Origin: JAOAJF01 sp046295675
Lineage (GTDB): Archaea; Micrarchaeota; Micrarchaeia; Anstonellales; Anstonellaceae
Length of the DNA stretch: 5,672 nucleotides
NCBI GenBank assembly: GCA_046295675.1
Contig: JBKBMW010000042.1
Coordinates: 1 to 5,672 of the forward strand
Direction: 5' to 3'
The translations under genes were made by a program, and so were the position numbers. The notes beneath the pieces were generated by a model that was not told the origin of the DNA, did no database searches, and saw nothing but the letters and a program-made list of their open reading frames with translations. Of this stretch, positions 5,454-5,672 are shown piece after piece; within the stretch, counting starts at the first letter, position 1, and each line of letters starts with the position of its first letter.

Positions 5454-5672
5454 ATGCAACCAAAAAAGGTACTTTTTATAATTGCCCCAAAAGATTTTAG
5501 GGACGAAGAACTTTTTGTTCCTAAGCAATATTTAGAAGAAAAAGGAGTTTTTGTGCAAGTTGCAAGTACTGAGCATGGAGTTGCAAAAGGTAAGCTTGGA
5601 GGAGAAATAAAAATAGATTTAAGCTTAGAACAAGTGAATACAAAAGATTTTGATGCTATTATTTTTGTTGGT
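5454..5672 (+). CDS. DJ-1/PfpI family protein, 3'-partial
   Basis: The first 73 residues are present and the frame runs off the window. The pattern is that of the DJ-1/PfpI (class I glutamine amidotransferase-like) fold. A first beta strand, KKVLFIIA, is followed by DFRDEELFVPKQYLEEKG, then strand VFVQVAST and, after a Gly/Lys turn, the DFDAIIFVG strand that leads to the active-site region. E19 in DEELF aligns with the conserved glutamate next to the catalytic cysteine in archaeal PfpI proteins. The nucleophile Cys and its His lie beyond the window, so activity cannot be judged. Members include proteases, deglycase-like and glyoxalase III-like enzymes and chaperones. No Shine-Dalgarno site precedes the ATG, suggesting a leaderless transcript. 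The full gene would be expected to encode about 170-200 residues. Confidence 0.88.
   Translation, partial: MQPKKVLFIIAPKDFRDEELFVPKQYLEEKGVFVQVASTEHGVAKGKLGGEIKIDLSLEQVNTKDFDAIIFVG

Overview
The window is AT-rich DNA with every gene on the + strand and short spacers. The proteins and signals fit a small-genome archaeon, most likely a DPANN-type lineage. Reasons: AGGTG-type ribosome binding sites, TATA-like boxes at archaeal distances from starts, two genes that appear to lack a Shine-Dalgarno site, a fused two-subunit 2-oxoacid:ferredoxin oxidoreductase, and a tiny CxxC-x17-CxxC zinc-ribbon protein. This is inference from style. A candidate-phylum bacterium is not excluded, because AGGTG also matches bacterial anti-SD sequences.

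Layout. Positions 1-2591 hold a 2-oxoacid:acceptor oxidoreductase: a fused gamma-alpha subunit (5' end outside the window) and the TPP/[4Fe-4S] beta subunit, 27 nt apart and surely one operon. A 124-nt spacer with a likely promoter leads to a 509-residue Asn/Ser-rich, Cys-containing, coiled-coil surface protein of unknown function (2716-4245). It is followed 23 nt later by a six-helix membrane protein with the histidine pattern of the ferric-reductase/MsrQ heme-b fold (4269-4865).

A dense 101-nt spacer (4866-4966) contains a small hairpin, a TATA-like box, a 15-bp dyad and a 12-bp hairpin whose two G.U pairs make it specific to + strand RNA. It precedes a 55-residue zinc-ribbon gene (4967-5134) that is masked by a longer, spurious reading frame. 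The 319-nt stretch 5135-5453 has T-tracts and a terminator-like hairpin, a 20-bp palindrome, a doubtful 40-codon ORF and an AT-rich promoter-like region. A DJ-1/PfpI-family gene starts at 5454 and runs off the window.

How the parts may work together: the oxidoreductase would decarboxylate a 2-oxoacid to an acyl-CoA and reduce ferredoxin. The surface protein and the heme membrane protein look co-transcribed and may act together at the cell envelope. A link between the heme protein and the ferredoxin pool is only a hypothesis. No mobile element, CRISPR array, tRNA or rRNA was seen. The most unusual signals are the structured leader of the zinc-ribbon gene and the unfamiliar surface protein paired with an orphan heme-b membrane domain.
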